45,172 bases of DNA from the NCBI GenBank assembly GCA_021296095.1, contig JAGWBB010000026.1, positions 1 through 45,172 of the forward strand. The letters are read 5' to 3'. A program made the position numbers and the translations under genes. The notes under the pieces were generated by a model. The model did no database searches. It was not told where the DNA came from and worked only from the letters and a program-made list of their open reading frames with translations. Positions 1 through 8,158 of the stretch are shown in pieces. The stretch is from Desulfurellaceae bacterium (GTDB taxonomy: Bacteria; Desulfobacterota; Binatia; Bin18). The first letter of the stretch is position 1. Each line of letters starts with the position of its first letter.

Positions 1-416
1 GGTCCCGTTTGGATATCCCCACCGCCGCGATGACAAGCGATCCCGAGCGTGGTGTATTCCCAATCCTCAGGGAGAGGGTCAAACAGTTGCTCCCCCGTCC
101 CACCCTGCTCTTCCTTCTCCACTAGCACCACATGCTCCGCTTCAATCTGTTTGTGGAACGACTCGGGGACGGCGTCCCACACGAAGAGATCCACCCGAAA
201 CGGCAGGGCGCTTTCCTCAAAAGCATCCCGGAGAGCGGAAACTCCACGCTCCTGCGCCGGTGTTGTGAAGACCACCATGTCCAGATCGGACTGTGGGCGC
301 GCGTTCCATGTGGCGCGGGAGCCGTACACCCAGGCGGTGGTATTCGGCAGATGCTTTCTGAGCAAGGCCAAAATGATCTTGCGCTGAGCGGCAGTAATGT
401 CGATGGCGTTGTTCAT
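1..416 (-). CDS. MNT nucleotidyltransferase (MntA-like) fused to start of type I specificity subunit HsdS; partial at window edge
   Basis: Translating the minus strand from the ATG at 414-416 gives an open frame of 138 codons running off position 1. Residues 1-100 are a minimal nucleotidyltransferase domain: GS at 32-33, exactly ten residues, then D44-L-D46 (the GSX10DXD signature of MntA antitoxins), with a third acidic residue D76 in FRVDLF. From about residue 114 the same frame reads LPEDWEYTTLG, then GGGDIQTG, which is the opening of a typical HsdS target-recognition domain. The ATG overlaps the stop of the upstream HEPN gene as ATGA (413-416), implying translational coupling. In known HepT/MntA pairs the MNT protein AMPylates and neutralises the HEPN RNase; HsdS gives DNA specificity to type I enzymes. 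The fusion is seen directly. How much of HsdS follows, and whether hsdR lies beyond, is not visible. Confidence 0.8.
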   Translation of the reverse strand, partial: MNNAIDITAAQRKIILALLRKHLPNTTAWVYGSRATWNARPQSDLDMVVFTTPAQERGVSALRDAFEESALPFRVDLFVWDAVPESFHKQIEAEHVVLVEKEEQGGTGEQLFDPLPEDWEYTTLGIACHRGGGDIQTG

Positions 417-829
417 TCCCATGTCTCTTGGGTCATGGTTTGATATAGGCCAATGGCATCGTCAATAAAATCACTCATCAGCTCGCGCGCAAAATCCGCC
501 TTCCTGCCGCTGTAGTCATGTGTCGTTCCGATCCGGGCATCCATGTATTTCAGCCATTGCTCAATCGGTGATGAAAATAATTCATTTTCAGACGCCAGTT
601 GGAAAATCCGCTTCGGGCTGTTGGGAACATCAGGAATGCCCAATTCCTCCTGTAGATAGCGTTTGAGAACTTTCCACAGACTGTCATAACAGGTTTCAAA
701 ACGCTGGATGACAGACTCAGCGACGGCTTCCTTGTTAAGCTCGGAGAGAGTAGCGTCGAGGTTTTGGTAGTTTGCGTGCTGCACCTCAAGGCGCTTGAGG
801 GACAGCTGAAACTTGTCGTAAGCGATCAC
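413..829 (-). CDS. HEPN-domain protein, HepT / HI0074-like nucleotidyltransferase partner
   Basis: 138-residue all-helical protein of the nucleotidyltransferase-substrate-binding (HI0074) / HepT type. Residues 99-106 read RIGTTHDY, an exact RX4HXY motif. In HepT toxins this motif is the RNase active site, and its tyrosine is the AMPylation target of the partner MntA. The partner with an intact GSX10DXD signature follows immediately with a 4-bp ATGA overlap. It lies 106 bp downstream of hsdM and upstream of the MNT-HsdS gene, so the toxin-antitoxin pair sits between hsdM and hsdS. Family identity is well supported by the motif, length and partner. Whether it acts as a toxin, or only as the non-toxic HI0074-type partner, is inference. 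Confidence 0.8.
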   Translation of the reverse strand: MIAYDKFQLSLKRLEVQHANYQNLDATLSELNKEAVAESVIQRFETCYDSLWKVLKRYLQEELGIPDVPNSPKRIFQLASENELFSSPIEQWLKYMDARIGTTHDYSGRKADFARELMSDFIDDAIGLYQTMTQETWE

Positions 830-1197
830 AGGACCACCTCAGATTCCTCGCCAATCAGGCCATCGCAGCTGCTCGCGTATACTGGCTCTTATCAATGTAT
901 TCGGCCTCTGTTTCTGAATCTCAGTGACCAGTGTCTCAGTTGGACTTCTTTAACTCTCCACCGCCGCCAAAACCAAGATGCCTCAGATTCTCTGCGATGG
1001 CCGCATCCAGCTTTGCACCTTCGGCTTGCTGTTCCCTCAGTTGCGCCACCAATCGTTGCATCTTGTGCTCGAACGGCTCGTCGTCGGCCTCTTGCGCCTC
1101 CGCGCCAACGTAGCGACCGGGGGTCAGCACATAGCCGTGCTTGCGTACCTCTGCCAGGGAGGCGCTCTTGCAGAAGCCGGGGGTGTCGGCGTAGGCG

Positions 1198-1240
1198 TTG
1201 ACACCCTCACCCCGGCCCTCTCCCTTCAAGGGAGAGGGAG
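1198..1240. repeat. Palindromic intergenic-type repeat inserted in frame within hsdM
   Basis: Perfect inverted repeat with arms CCCTCTCCCTT (1216-1226) and AAGGGAGAGGG (1228-1238), embedded in the C-rich stretch from 1201. Read on the minus strand it encodes [13 protein letters not shown] inside HsdM, between the YHAWR segment and the [19 protein letters not shown] block, where ordinary HsdM has only a short linker. This repeat type is normally dispersed between genes in environmental genomes. Confidence 0.75.
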
Positions 1241-1757
1241 TAGGAGGAGACTCTACCTGCGAGGGAGAAGAGGGGAAGTTGCGCCAGGCGTGGTAGGTGT
1301 CGGCGATGCGGGCGATGTCGGCGTCGGTCAGTTCACGGTGGGTGCGGTCCACCATGCGGCCAAGCTTGCGGGCGTCGATGAACAGGATTTCGCCGTGCCG
1401 GCCGCTGGACTGTCTGTTTTTGCGGTTGCGGGCCAGAAACCACAGGCAGGCCGGAATCTGGGTTGAATAGAAGAGCTGGCCGGGGAGCGCCACCATGAAG
1501 TCCACCAGCCCGGCTTCGATCAGGCTTTTTCTGATGTGCCCCTCGCCCGACTGGTTGGACGACATGGAACCGTTGGCCAGCACGAAGCCGGCCGTACCGG
1601 CCGGTGCCAGGTGGTGGACGATATGCTGCACCCAGGCGAAGTTGGCGTTGCCCTTGGGCGGGGCGCCGTACTGCCAGCGCTTATCTTCGGTCAGCCGTTC
1701 GCCACCCCAGTCGGAGATGTTGAAGGGCGGGTTGGCCAGGATGAAGTCGGCCTTGAG

Positions 1758-1771
1758 GTCGGGGGTCGGGG
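1758..1771. repeat. 7-bp tandem duplication (GTCGGGG x2) that breaks hsdM
   Basis: Two exact head-to-tail copies of GTCGGGG occupy 1758-1764 and 1765-1771. Removing one copy restores the conserved HPDLKAD...NPPF reading frame of hsdM. A 7-nt unit shifts the frame by +1, so copy-number slippage would toggle HsdM between on (one copy) and off (two copies). Confidence 0.9.
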
Positions 1772-2488
1772 TGACGGTCGGTGTGGAAGGTGTCGCCGTG
1801 GGCGATCTGGCCCTCGATGCCGCGAATGGCGAGGTTCATCTTTGCCAGCCGCCACGTCGTGTAGTTCGACTCCTGGCCATAAATTGAGATGTCGGCCTTG
1901 ATGCCCTGCGGTGCGCCGCCACCATTGCCGTTGCCAGATTGATGGGCGCGGATGAACTCGACCGACTGCACGAACATGCCGGAGGAGCCGCAACACGGGT
2001 CATACACCCGGCCTTGATAGGGCTCCAGCAGCTCGACCAGCAGCTTGACCACGCAGCGCGGGGTGTAGAACTCGCCGCCCTTCTTGCCTTCGGCGCTGGC
2101 GAACTGCGACAGAAAGTATTCGTACACGCGGCCCAGCACGTCCTTGGAGCGGGCCGCGGCGTCGCCGACCTGGATATTGCTGATGAGGTCGATGAGTTGG
2201 CCGAGCCGCTGCTTGTCGAGCGCCGGGCGGGCGTAGTCCTTGGGCAATACGTCTTTGAGCGCCGGGTTGTCGCGCTCAATGCCGGTCATGGCGCTGTCAA
2301 CAAGCTGGCCGACTGTGGCCTGCCGGGCCTGGGCCTTGAGATGCCCCCAGCGTGCTTCGGGCGGCACCCAGAAAATGTTCTCGGCGCGGTACTCGTCCGG
2401 GTCTTCGGGGTCGGCGCCCTGGTCCTGCTCGCCTTCGAGACGGGCGTGCATCTCCTCGAAGGCGTCGGAGATGTATTTCAGAAAGATG

Positions 2489-2520
<32 letters not shown>

Positions 2521-2668
2521 GTCCATGCTGCCGCGTAGGGCGTCGGCCATGCTCCAGAGTTCGACTTCATAGCCGGTCGTCGCATCATGGGCGGTGGCCT
2601 GCGAGTGATCGTCTCGTGTCTTCTGTCCCCGTGCCACATCCTTTCCTTCCGCTTGAATAGAGGCCGGT

Positions 2669-3553
2669 CTAAGGCTCCTGTTGATAGGCCAGCTCGCCCG
2701 CCTCAATCCGCAGCCCGAGCCGGTTGTGCCGGGTCGGCAGCGGACAGGTGGTGAAGGGATTGTAGGCGCACGGCGGGTTGTAGGCGGTGTTGAAATCCAG
2801 GACCAGCCGGCCGTCGCGCGGCAGCGGGGCGTGCAGAAAGCGGGCCGCCCCGTAGGTCTCTGTGCCGCTCGTTGCGTCCCGAAACACAAAGAACAACTCG
2901 TTCGGTCCCCCGACGACGGGCTCCAGGCGCACGGTCTGCCCGCGCAGTGCAAAGACGACCTGGCCCGGACTCTGGAAACGCTCGAGATCGCCCAGGATGT
3001 TGAGCATGGTGACTGACTTGGGGCGCTCGTAGGGCTCAAAGCGTGCCTCGACCCGGTAGGCCGCATCAACGGGAAACCAGCGCAGACCGGTGAAGGTCTT
3101 GCGCAGCGGGTGGTCGGGGTCTCTGAGCCGAAGGGCAAAGCGCTGCCCGCTGGTGTGCACCCACAGGCTCAGCCGGCCTATGCTGAGCGCGTCCGAGACG
3201 GCGCCCACCCCCAGGCTGGCGGTCTGGACTTTTTCCCCGTGCTGAAAAACCTCAACCCCCGGCGCGGCCTGAAACGTCGTCGTACCGTGCTCAAGCCGGA
3301 AGACGCCGACATGGGCGGGCGCCGCGTCAGCCGGCAGGACAATGTCGTTGTCCGCAGCGCTGCCGACCCGGTTGTCGCCGGCTTGAAGCCAGTGCAGGCC
3401 GGCTATGGTAAGCCAGCCGGTCTCCGACCTGAGACCCGCCTCGCGCTCCTGACGCCAGGTCTCGATGCGTTGCGTGTACGTCTGCTGCTGACCGATCGCC
3501 GGTGCGGGCAGCAGCAGGCCGGCCAGGCAAACCGCAAGCAGCAGGACGCGCAT
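2669..3553 (-). CDS. DUF1684 family secreted protein
   Basis: 294 residues. It begins with a clear signal peptide ([19 protein letters not shown], likely cleaved near AIGQQ), so it is exported to the periplasm or beyond. The body matches the DUF1684 family. A short N-terminal helix and an FHA-like beta region ([11 protein letters not shown], then [13 protein letters not shown]) are followed by the signature C-terminal block with [12 protein letters not shown] and [10 protein letters not shown]. The biochemical function of DUF1684 is not established. The start is 3 bp after the stop of the GST gene, so the two are probably co-transcribed. It ends 31 bp before the hsdM start on the same strand, so read-through into the restriction locus is possible. 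Family call is confident, function unknown. Confidence 0.85.
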   Translation of the reverse strand: MRVLLLAVCLAGLLLPAPAIGQQQTYTQRIETWRQEREAGLRSETGWLTIAGLHWLQAGDNRVGSAADNDIVLPADAAPAHVGVFRLEHGTTTFQAAPGVEVFQHGEKVQTASLGVGAVSDALSIGRLSLWVHTSGQRFALRLRDPDHPLRKTFTGLRWFPVDAAYRVEARFEPYERPKSVTMLNILGDLERFQSPGQVVFALRGQTVRLEPVVGGPNELFFVFRDATSGTETYGAARFLHAPLPRDGRLVLDFNTAYNPPCAYNPFTTCPLPTRHNRLGLRIEAGELAYQQEP

Positions 3554-3556
3554 GGC

Positions 3557-4240
3557 CTAGTCCTGAGACGGGTACAGCGGCGTGCCACGCAGGGCGGGCG
3601 GGTAGTTGAGGGCGGCCGCACGTTGATAGGCGGGCCGCGCCGTCTGGCGGGCCGTATAGTCCAGCAAGACTTGGTCCAGGGGCTGCTTGTAGGCATCCGC
3701 CCAGGTCAGACAGCTGGTCAGAATGATGTCGGCACAGGTAAAGGTGTCGCCTAACAGATAGGGTCCGCCGGTCTGGAGGGCCTGGCTAATAACGGCGACC
3801 TGCCGGGCAAAGCCCTCTTGTGCAGCGGTGATGGCGTTGGGGGCTTCTCCGTACAGCGAGGCCAGATCACGGTGGCGGCGTATCACATACAGGGTGTGAG
3901 CGTCCAGCTCGGTCATCATGAAAAAACACCACTGATCGTACACCGCCCGCTGGCGCGAGTGGGGCGGAGGCACCAGGTCGGTCTCCCGGCCATAGGTGTC
4001 GGCCAGATAGGTGACAATGGCCGCACTCTCGGCCAGGACAAGATCGCGGTCGCCCAGGACCGGAATTTTTCCGCGCGGGTTCAAGGCCAGGTACTCCGGG
4101 GTCTGGGTCTCTCCGGTTCGGGAGCCGATCAGACGCCGCTCATAGTCGGTGATGCCGAGTTCGTACAAAACCCAGTGGACCCGCATTGTGCGGGTCGTAC
4201 CTCCGCCCCAGACGGTCAGGTGCTGATATTCGCCGGCCAT
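3557..4240 (-). CDS. Glutathione S-transferase family protein
   Basis: 227 residues, the usual size for a cytosolic GST. The N-terminal thioredoxin fold (about 1-85) holds NPRGKIPVL with the cis-Pro, and AESAAIVTYLAD with the Glu-Ser pair that binds the glutathione gamma-glutamyl group. The C-terminal helical domain (about 95-215) includes GDTFTCADIIL, the conserved Asp N-capping motif of GSTs. The ATG at 4238-4240 has GGAGA upstream with good spacing. It is the first gene of a pair with DUF1684 and divergent from the MFS gene at 4300. Likely conjugates or reduces electrophiles; the actual substrate cannot be read from sequence. Confidence 0.88.
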   Translation of the reverse strand: MAGEYQHLTVWGGGTTRTMRVHWVLYELGITDYERRLIGSRTGETQTPEYLALNPRGKIPVLGDRDLVLAESAAIVTYLADTYGRETDLVPPPHSRQRAVYDQWCFFMMTELDAHTLYVIRRHRDLASLYGEAPNAITAAQEGFARQVAVISQALQTGGPYLLGDTFTCADIILTSCLTWADAYKQPLDQVLLDYTARQTARPAYQRAAALNYPPALRGTPLYPSQD

Positions 4241-4299
4241 CGCTTGTCTCCAATCTGTGGGCAGTATAGGAGAGAGGGACGCAGAATCAAGGAGGGCGC

Positions 4300-5523
4300 A
4301 TGGCGGAGGAAAAGCTTGCGTATCGCTGGTGGGTGTTGGCCGCCAGCGTTCTGGTGTTCACTTTTACCTTTGGCATGGGCTGGACCTACATCGTCATGGT
4401 TGTTCCCCAGGTTCGAGCCGACCTTGGCCTGAGCCTGGCAGACTGGGGCTCGCTGTGGTCGGCGATCGCGTTCGGCACGACGCTGGCGGCCATTGTGGGC
4501 GGGGTCCTGGGCGACCGCTTCGGCATTCGGCGCATCGTCGGCCTGGGAGTCGTACTGATGGGAACCGCCCTGGTCTTGCGCGCCACGGCGTCCGGTTTCC
4601 TGTCCATGTACGCCTGGATGTTTCTGTTCGGGATTGCCCTGGCCCTGACCTTCCCCAACGTCCCCAAGGCCCTGGGCATGTGGTTCCCGCCCCAGGAGTT
4701 CGGCTTGGCCAACGGGGTGTCCCAGGCCGGCTACGGGATGGGCGGGGCTCTGGCCACCGTCCTGACGCCGCTGGTGCTGGGCCTGCTTGGCGGCTGGCGC
4801 CCCCTGACCCATGTGCTGGGCTTTACGTCTATTGCGCTGGGCGTGCTGTGGCTGCTGACGGTCAAAGACCGCGCGCCGGCCACGCCCCCAGCCGACGCCT
4901 CACACACGACCGACGCCGGAGAATCCAGCCTGGGTGCTGTGGCGGCAATCCGCCAGGTCTTGCGGGTCCGGGACGTGTGGATTCTGGCCGGCTGTTACAT
5001 GCTGTTTCTGGGCGGCTATATTGGCATCATCGGCTATGTGCCGACCTATTTTGTTGAGGAGCAGGGCATGACCCAGATAGAGGCGGGTTTTGTGGTGTCG
5101 CTGCTGCTGTGGGCCTTTGTGGTCGGGAGTCTCATCCTGCCCACTGTGTCCGACCGGATTGGGCTCAGAAAACCCCTGTATATCCCGGGCATGCTGATCT
5201 CCGGGGCGTGCATGATTCTGGCCGCCTATGCCACCGGCTACTCCCTGTGGGTTGTCGCCATTGTGTGGGGTCTGCTGGGCGGGGTGGGCCCGATTGCCTT
5301 TGTCGTGCCGCTGGAAATGAAGGGGGTGGGTCCGATCCTGGCTGGCTCGGCGGTCGGCATCGCGCTGACCGCTGGTTATCTGGGCGGCATGCTGTCGCCG
5401 ATCGTCGGCATGAGCCTGGTCGAACTCAACCCGCTGGCCGGCTTTCTGTTCTGGGGCGGCTGCTATGCGCTGGCCGGCCTGCTGTTCATCGCGCTGAAAG
5501 AAACCGGGCCACGGGCGGGCTAA
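4300..5523 (+). CDS. MFS transporter
   Basis: 407 residues with twelve predicted membrane helices in two six-helix halves. The loop between helices 2 and 3 carries GGVLGDRFGIRR, the MFS motif A (GxxxDRxGxR), with a second copy in the other half (SDRIGLRKP). The central hydrophilic loop lies around residues 190-210. AAGGAGGGCGC directly precedes the ATG. Overall resemblance is to the cyanate/nitroimidazole (CynX/NimT) or oxalate-formate branch, but the substrate is not assignable. The downstream DUF2628 gene starts 18 bp after the stop and may be co-transcribed. Confidence 0.88.
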   Translation: MAEEKLAYRWWVLAASVLVFTFTFGMGWTYIVMVVPQVRADLGLSLADWGSLWSAIAFGTTLAAIVGGVLGDRFGIRRIVGLGVVLMGTALVLRATASGFLSMYAWMFLFGIALALTFPNVPKALGMWFPPQEFGLANGVSQAGYGMGGALATVLTPLVLGLLGGWRPLTHVLGFTSIALGVLWLLTVKDRAPATPPADASHTTDAGESSLGAVAAIRQVLRVRDVWILAGCYMLFLGGYIGIIGYVPTYFVEEQGMTQIEAGFVVSLLLWAFVVGSLILPTVSDRIGLRKPLYIPGMLISGACMILAAYATGYSLWVVAIVWGLLGGVGPIAFVVPLEMKGVGPILAGSAVGIALTAGYLGGMLSPIVGMSLVELNPLAGFLFWGGCYALAGLLFIALKETGPRAG

Positions 5524-5541
5524 GAAAGCAAGGAAAGCCCG

Positions 5542-5937
5542 ATGAAGCACTACAGGATATTTGAGCATCCGGCCGGCAACATTGAGGCGGTGAAGCTGGG
5601 CTGGTCATGGCCGGCCTTCTTCTTTCCTGTGATATGGGCACTGTTTAAGAAAATGTGGTGGTTGGGCGGTTGCGTTTTCGCTTTCTCCTTCCTCGCATTC
5701 TTGCTCCCTGATGAGGCGCTCTATGAATCAGCGATACTTGACGTCATTGCCGTCATAGAAATCGTTCTGCGCTTTATCTTTGGCGTAAACGGCAACCGCT
5801 GGCGTGAAAACAATCTGCAATCGCGCGGGTATGATTACAAAGAGACCCGGACCGCAGAAAACCCAGAGGGAGCGACGGCTCTCTACTTGAAGCAGAAATC
5901 AAACGCCCCTGTTCAGCCCGGCGTGGGACGGCTGTAG
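5542..5937 (+). CDS. DUF2628 small membrane protein
   Basis: 131 residues. The N-terminal HPAGNIEAVKLGWSWPAFFF, followed by a Trp-rich hydrophobic segment, matches the DUF2628 family: small inner-membrane proteins of unknown function with a soluble N-terminus and two or three membrane helices. Helices cover about residues 22-55 and 65-85, then comes a conserved NxxWREnNLxxRGY block. The last eleven residues (NAPVQPGVGRL) and the stop codon are encoded by the left copy of a 47-bp direct repeat (5904-5950). The native C-terminus has therefore probably been replaced or extended by the repeat. Confidence 0.8.
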   Translation: MKHYRIFEHPAGNIEAVKLGWSWPAFFFPVIWALFKKMWWLGGCVFAFSFLAFLLPDEALYESAILDVIAVIEIVLRFIFGVNGNRWRENNLQSRGYDYKETRTAENPEGATALYLKQKSNAPVQPGVGRL

Positions 5938-5950
5938 GAGAGACAAGCCT
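5904..5950. repeat. 47-bp direct repeat, left copy
   Basis: Starts CGCCCCTGTTCAGCCCGGCG and ends GGAGAGACAAGCCT. It matches 6767-6813 at 45 of 47 positions in the same orientation (T/C and G/A differences). It supplies the 3' end of the DUF2628 gene. Confidence 0.9.
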
Positions 5951-5974
5951 GACGAAGCCCGGGAAGCCGGACTG

Positions 5975-6739
5975 TCACCTGCCCCGCCATTGCGGCTTGC
6001 GTTTCTCGGCAAAGGCGCGCGGCCCCTCCTGGGCATCCTCGCTCCGATACACCGCATCGAACAGATGCCGGGCAGCCTCAAGCCCGGCCTGCCGACCCAT
6101 ATCCGTCGTCATATACACCATCTCCTTGGCCGCAGCGACGGTCAGCGGGGCATTCTCGGCAATCGTTTCGGCCAGCGCCAGGGCACGCGGCATGACCTGC
6201 TCGGCCGGCACGACATGGTTCACAAAACCGATCTCATACGCCCGCTGGGCGCTGATCGGCTCGCCGGTCAGCAGGATTTCGAGCAAGATCTTCTGGGGGA
6301 TCATATGCATCAGCGGTACCGCCCACGGCATCCCCCGACCGACCTTGGCCTCGGTAATCGCAAACCGGGCGGTCTCAGCCGCCACAACCAGGTCGCACAT
6401 CTGCACCAAGGCCCAGCCGCCGGCATACGCCACCCCGTTGACCGCAGCAATCACCGGCTTGCTGAGCTGCGTGTTGACGTTCAGGGTTGGCAGGAAATTA
6501 CGCGGCAGGCGGCCAAGCTTCTTGAGCGCCATCTCCTTGAGGTCGGCCCCGGCACAAAAGGCCTTCTCACCCGCGCCGGTCAGAATGGCGACGCGGGCGT
6601 CGGCATCGTTCTCAAAGCGTTGCCAGGCGGCCGCCAGCCCCTCCCGCACTCCGCTATTGATGGCGTTGCGCGCCGCCGGCCGGTTGATCGTCACCACGGC
6701 GACCTGTCCACGGTTTTCATACACAATCTCGTCTGACAT
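5975..6739 (-). CDS. Enoyl-CoA hydratase/isomerase (crotonase) family protein
   Basis: 254 residues with the full crotonase fold. The first oxyanion-hole strand reads TGAGEKAFCAGADLKEM (about 53-69) and the second VNGVAYAGGWALVQMCDLV (about 98-116). Compared with hydratases such as rat ECH, the first catalytic Glu (in GGGCELAMMCD) is Ala here (AGGWALVQMCD), while the second (in ARFAITEAKVG) is kept. That pattern points to an isomerase or a CaiD/thioesterase-like activity rather than textbook syn-hydration. AAGGAAAG precedes the ATG. The gene lies between two copies of the 47-bp direct repeat and is divergent from the nitroreductase gene. Substrate unknown; family certain. Confidence 0.9.
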   Translation of the reverse strand: MSDEIVYENRGQVAVVTINRPAARNAINSGVREGLAAAWQRFENDADARVAILTGAGEKAFCAGADLKEMALKKLGRLPRNFLPTLNVNTQLSKPVIAAVNGVAYAGGWALVQMCDLVVAAETARFAITEAKVGRGMPWAVPLMHMIPQKILLEILLTGEPISAQRAYEIGFVNHVVPAEQVMPRALALAETIAENAPLTVAAAKEMVYMTTDMGRQAGLEAARHLFDAVYRSEDAQEGPRAFAEKRKPQWRGR

Positions 6740-6766
6740 CGGTGTCTTTCCTTAAAAAATATCGTC

Positions 6767-6813
6767 CGCCCCTGTTCAGCCCGGCGCGGGACGGCTATAG
6801 GAGAGACAAGCCT
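6767..6813. repeat. 47-bp direct repeat, right copy
   Basis: Second copy of the repeat at 5904-5950 (45/47 identical), lying in the divergent intergenic region between the crotonase start (6739) and the nitroreductase start (6836). It includes GGCTATAGGAGA, which may contribute to the nitroreductase promoter or leader. Confidence 0.9.
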
Positions 6814-6835
6814 AGCACACAAGGAGGAAACCCTC

Positions 6836-7486
6836 ATGGCCGACGAACCCGGAATTTTTGAGATCATGTACTCCACCCGCGCCATGCGCCGGCTCAAACC
6901 CGACCCGATCCCGGAAGACACCCTGAAAAAAATCATTGACGCCGGTATTCGGTGCGCCAGCGGCGGCAATATGCAGGATTGGGCCTTCATCATCGTCCAG
7001 GACACGGAGCGCAAGCGCTTCATTCGGGATTACTACTGGAATACCTGGCAGCAGATGCGGGGCGGCGGCACGCTCAACTACGACGATATGCCGGCCCCCC
7101 AGCAGCGCATGCTGAACGCCGCCTCTCACCTGGCCGCCCACATGGACGAGGCGCCGGCCCTGCTGCTGGCGTGTACCCGTGACCACTATCCGCCCATCGC
7201 CTCAATGGGCAATGAGCGGGCCAGTCGGGTGGTGATTTACGGCTCCATCTTTCCCGCCGTCCAGAATATCCTGCTGGCCTGTCGCGCTCTGGGTGTGGGG
7301 GCAACGCTGACGACCATCCACTGCTTCTTTGAGGATCAACTCAAGGAGAAGCTGCATATTCCGAACGATATGGAAGTGGCGGCGTTGATCCCGATGGGCT
7401 ATCCCCAGGGGAAGTTCGGGCCGGTCACCCGCAAGCCGGTCGAAGAAGTCATCCACTGGGACGAGTGGGGCAATACCAGAGCCTGA
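6836..7486 (+). CDS. Nitroreductase family FMN-dependent oxidoreductase
   Basis: 216 residues. The N-terminus STRAMRRLKPDPIPEDTLKKIIDAG, with CASGGNMQDWAFIIV after it, is the FMN-binding signature of the nitroreductase superfamily (Arg contacts to the phosphate; SxxN-Q-W near residue 42). The C-terminal GYPQGKFGPVTRKPVEEVIHWDEWG is the typical closing block. AAGGAGG lies just ahead of the ATG. Such proteins are cytosolic homodimers that use NAD(P)H to reduce nitro groups, quinones or enones; the physiological substrate is not inferable. Convergent with the PdxH-like gene 4 bp downstream. Confidence 0.9.
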   Translation: MADEPGIFEIMYSTRAMRRLKPDPIPEDTLKKIIDAGIRCASGGNMQDWAFIIVQDTERKRFIRDYYWNTWQQMRGGGTLNYDDMPAPQQRMLNAASHLAAHMDEAPALLLACTRDHYPPIASMGNERASRVVIYGSIFPAVQNILLACRALGVGATLTTIHCFFEDQLKEKLHIPNDMEVAALIPMGYPQGKFGPVTRKPVEEVIHWDEWGNTRA

Positions 7487-7490
7487 CCGG

Positions 7491-8081
7491 TCAGGGCGAC
7501 AGCAGGCCGACCCGCCAGCCCCGACCGGTACGGACGAAGGCTTCCCGGTGGTGGAGTCGATTGTCACGGTGGGTCCAGAACTCCAGGCTGTCGGGGATAA
7601 GCCGGAAGCCCGTCCAGCTGGATGGGCGGGGGACCGCGCTGGCCCGGTACTGGCGGGCCAGCTGGCGGCGACGTTGTACCAGGAGATTACGGTCGGCCAG
7701 CTTTGTGCTCTGGCGTGAGGCCGAGGCCGAGAGTTGGCTGGCGCGGGGTCGGGTCTGCCAGTAGGCATCGGCCATGTCCGCCTCGACCTGCTCAACCCGG
7801 CCCTCAAGCCGCACCTGCCTGCCCAGGCTGGTCCAATAAAACGTGGCCGCAGCATGGGGCGTGGCTCGCAGCTCGCGGCCTTTGCGGCTACGGCCGTCGG
7901 TAAAAAACACAAAGCCGTTCTCGTCAAAGTGTTTGAGTAAGACGAAGCGGACCGAGGGCAGGCCCGTCTCCCCCACCGTTGCCAGCGCCATGGCTTCGGG
8001 CTGGGGCACTCCTCTGCGCTGGGCCGTGGCAAACCAGTGCCGGAAGCGACGGATCGGATCGTGGGTCATGCCTCCCTTCAT
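7491..8081 (-). CDS. pdxH: Pyridoxamine 5'-phosphate oxidase (PdxH-like)
   Basis: 196 residues, slightly shorter than E. coli PdxH (218). Seen in order: SVRFVLLKHFDENGFVFFTD and RSRKGRELRATPHAAATFYW (FMN binding), LGRQVRLEGRVE, a SRQSTKLADR segment, and FWTHRDNRLHHRE, the substrate phosphate/active-site Arg-x-His region. The usual C-terminal W-x3-RLxP ends here as WRVGLLSP, so one conserved Arg is Leu. Function in the family: FMN-dependent oxidation of PNP/PMP to pyridoxal phosphate in B6 salvage. An alternative start four codons in (ATG 8067-8069) sits behind AAGGGAGG but with very short spacing. A PdxH-like flavoprotein with another role is less likely. Confidence 0.85.
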   Translation of the reverse strand: MKGGMTHDPIRRFRHWFATAQRRGVPQPEAMALATVGETGLPSVRFVLLKHFDENGFVFFTDGRSRKGRELRATPHAAATFYWTSLGRQVRLEGRVEQVEADMADAYWQTRPRASQLSASASRQSTKLADRNLLVQRRRQLARQYRASAVPRPSSWTGFRLIPDSLEFWTHRDNRLHHREAFVRTGRGWRVGLLSP

Positions 8082-8128
8082 ACCCGCCGGCTCAAAATGT
8101 TGTCAAATACGGCGCCGCGTCGGCTTTG

Positions 8129-8158
8129 TTGACACGCCCATGCGTTTCACCGGATAAT
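8129..8158 (+). promoter_or_regulatory. Sigma70-type promoter for the MoxR-GXGXG-VWA operon
   Basis: A perfect -35 TTGACA (8129-8134), an 18-nt spacer, and a -10 GATAAT (8153-8158, five of six consensus bases). The predicted start near 8165 leaves a leader of about 60 nt before the ATG at 8226. No other gene lies between. Predicted by eye only. Confidence 0.6.
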
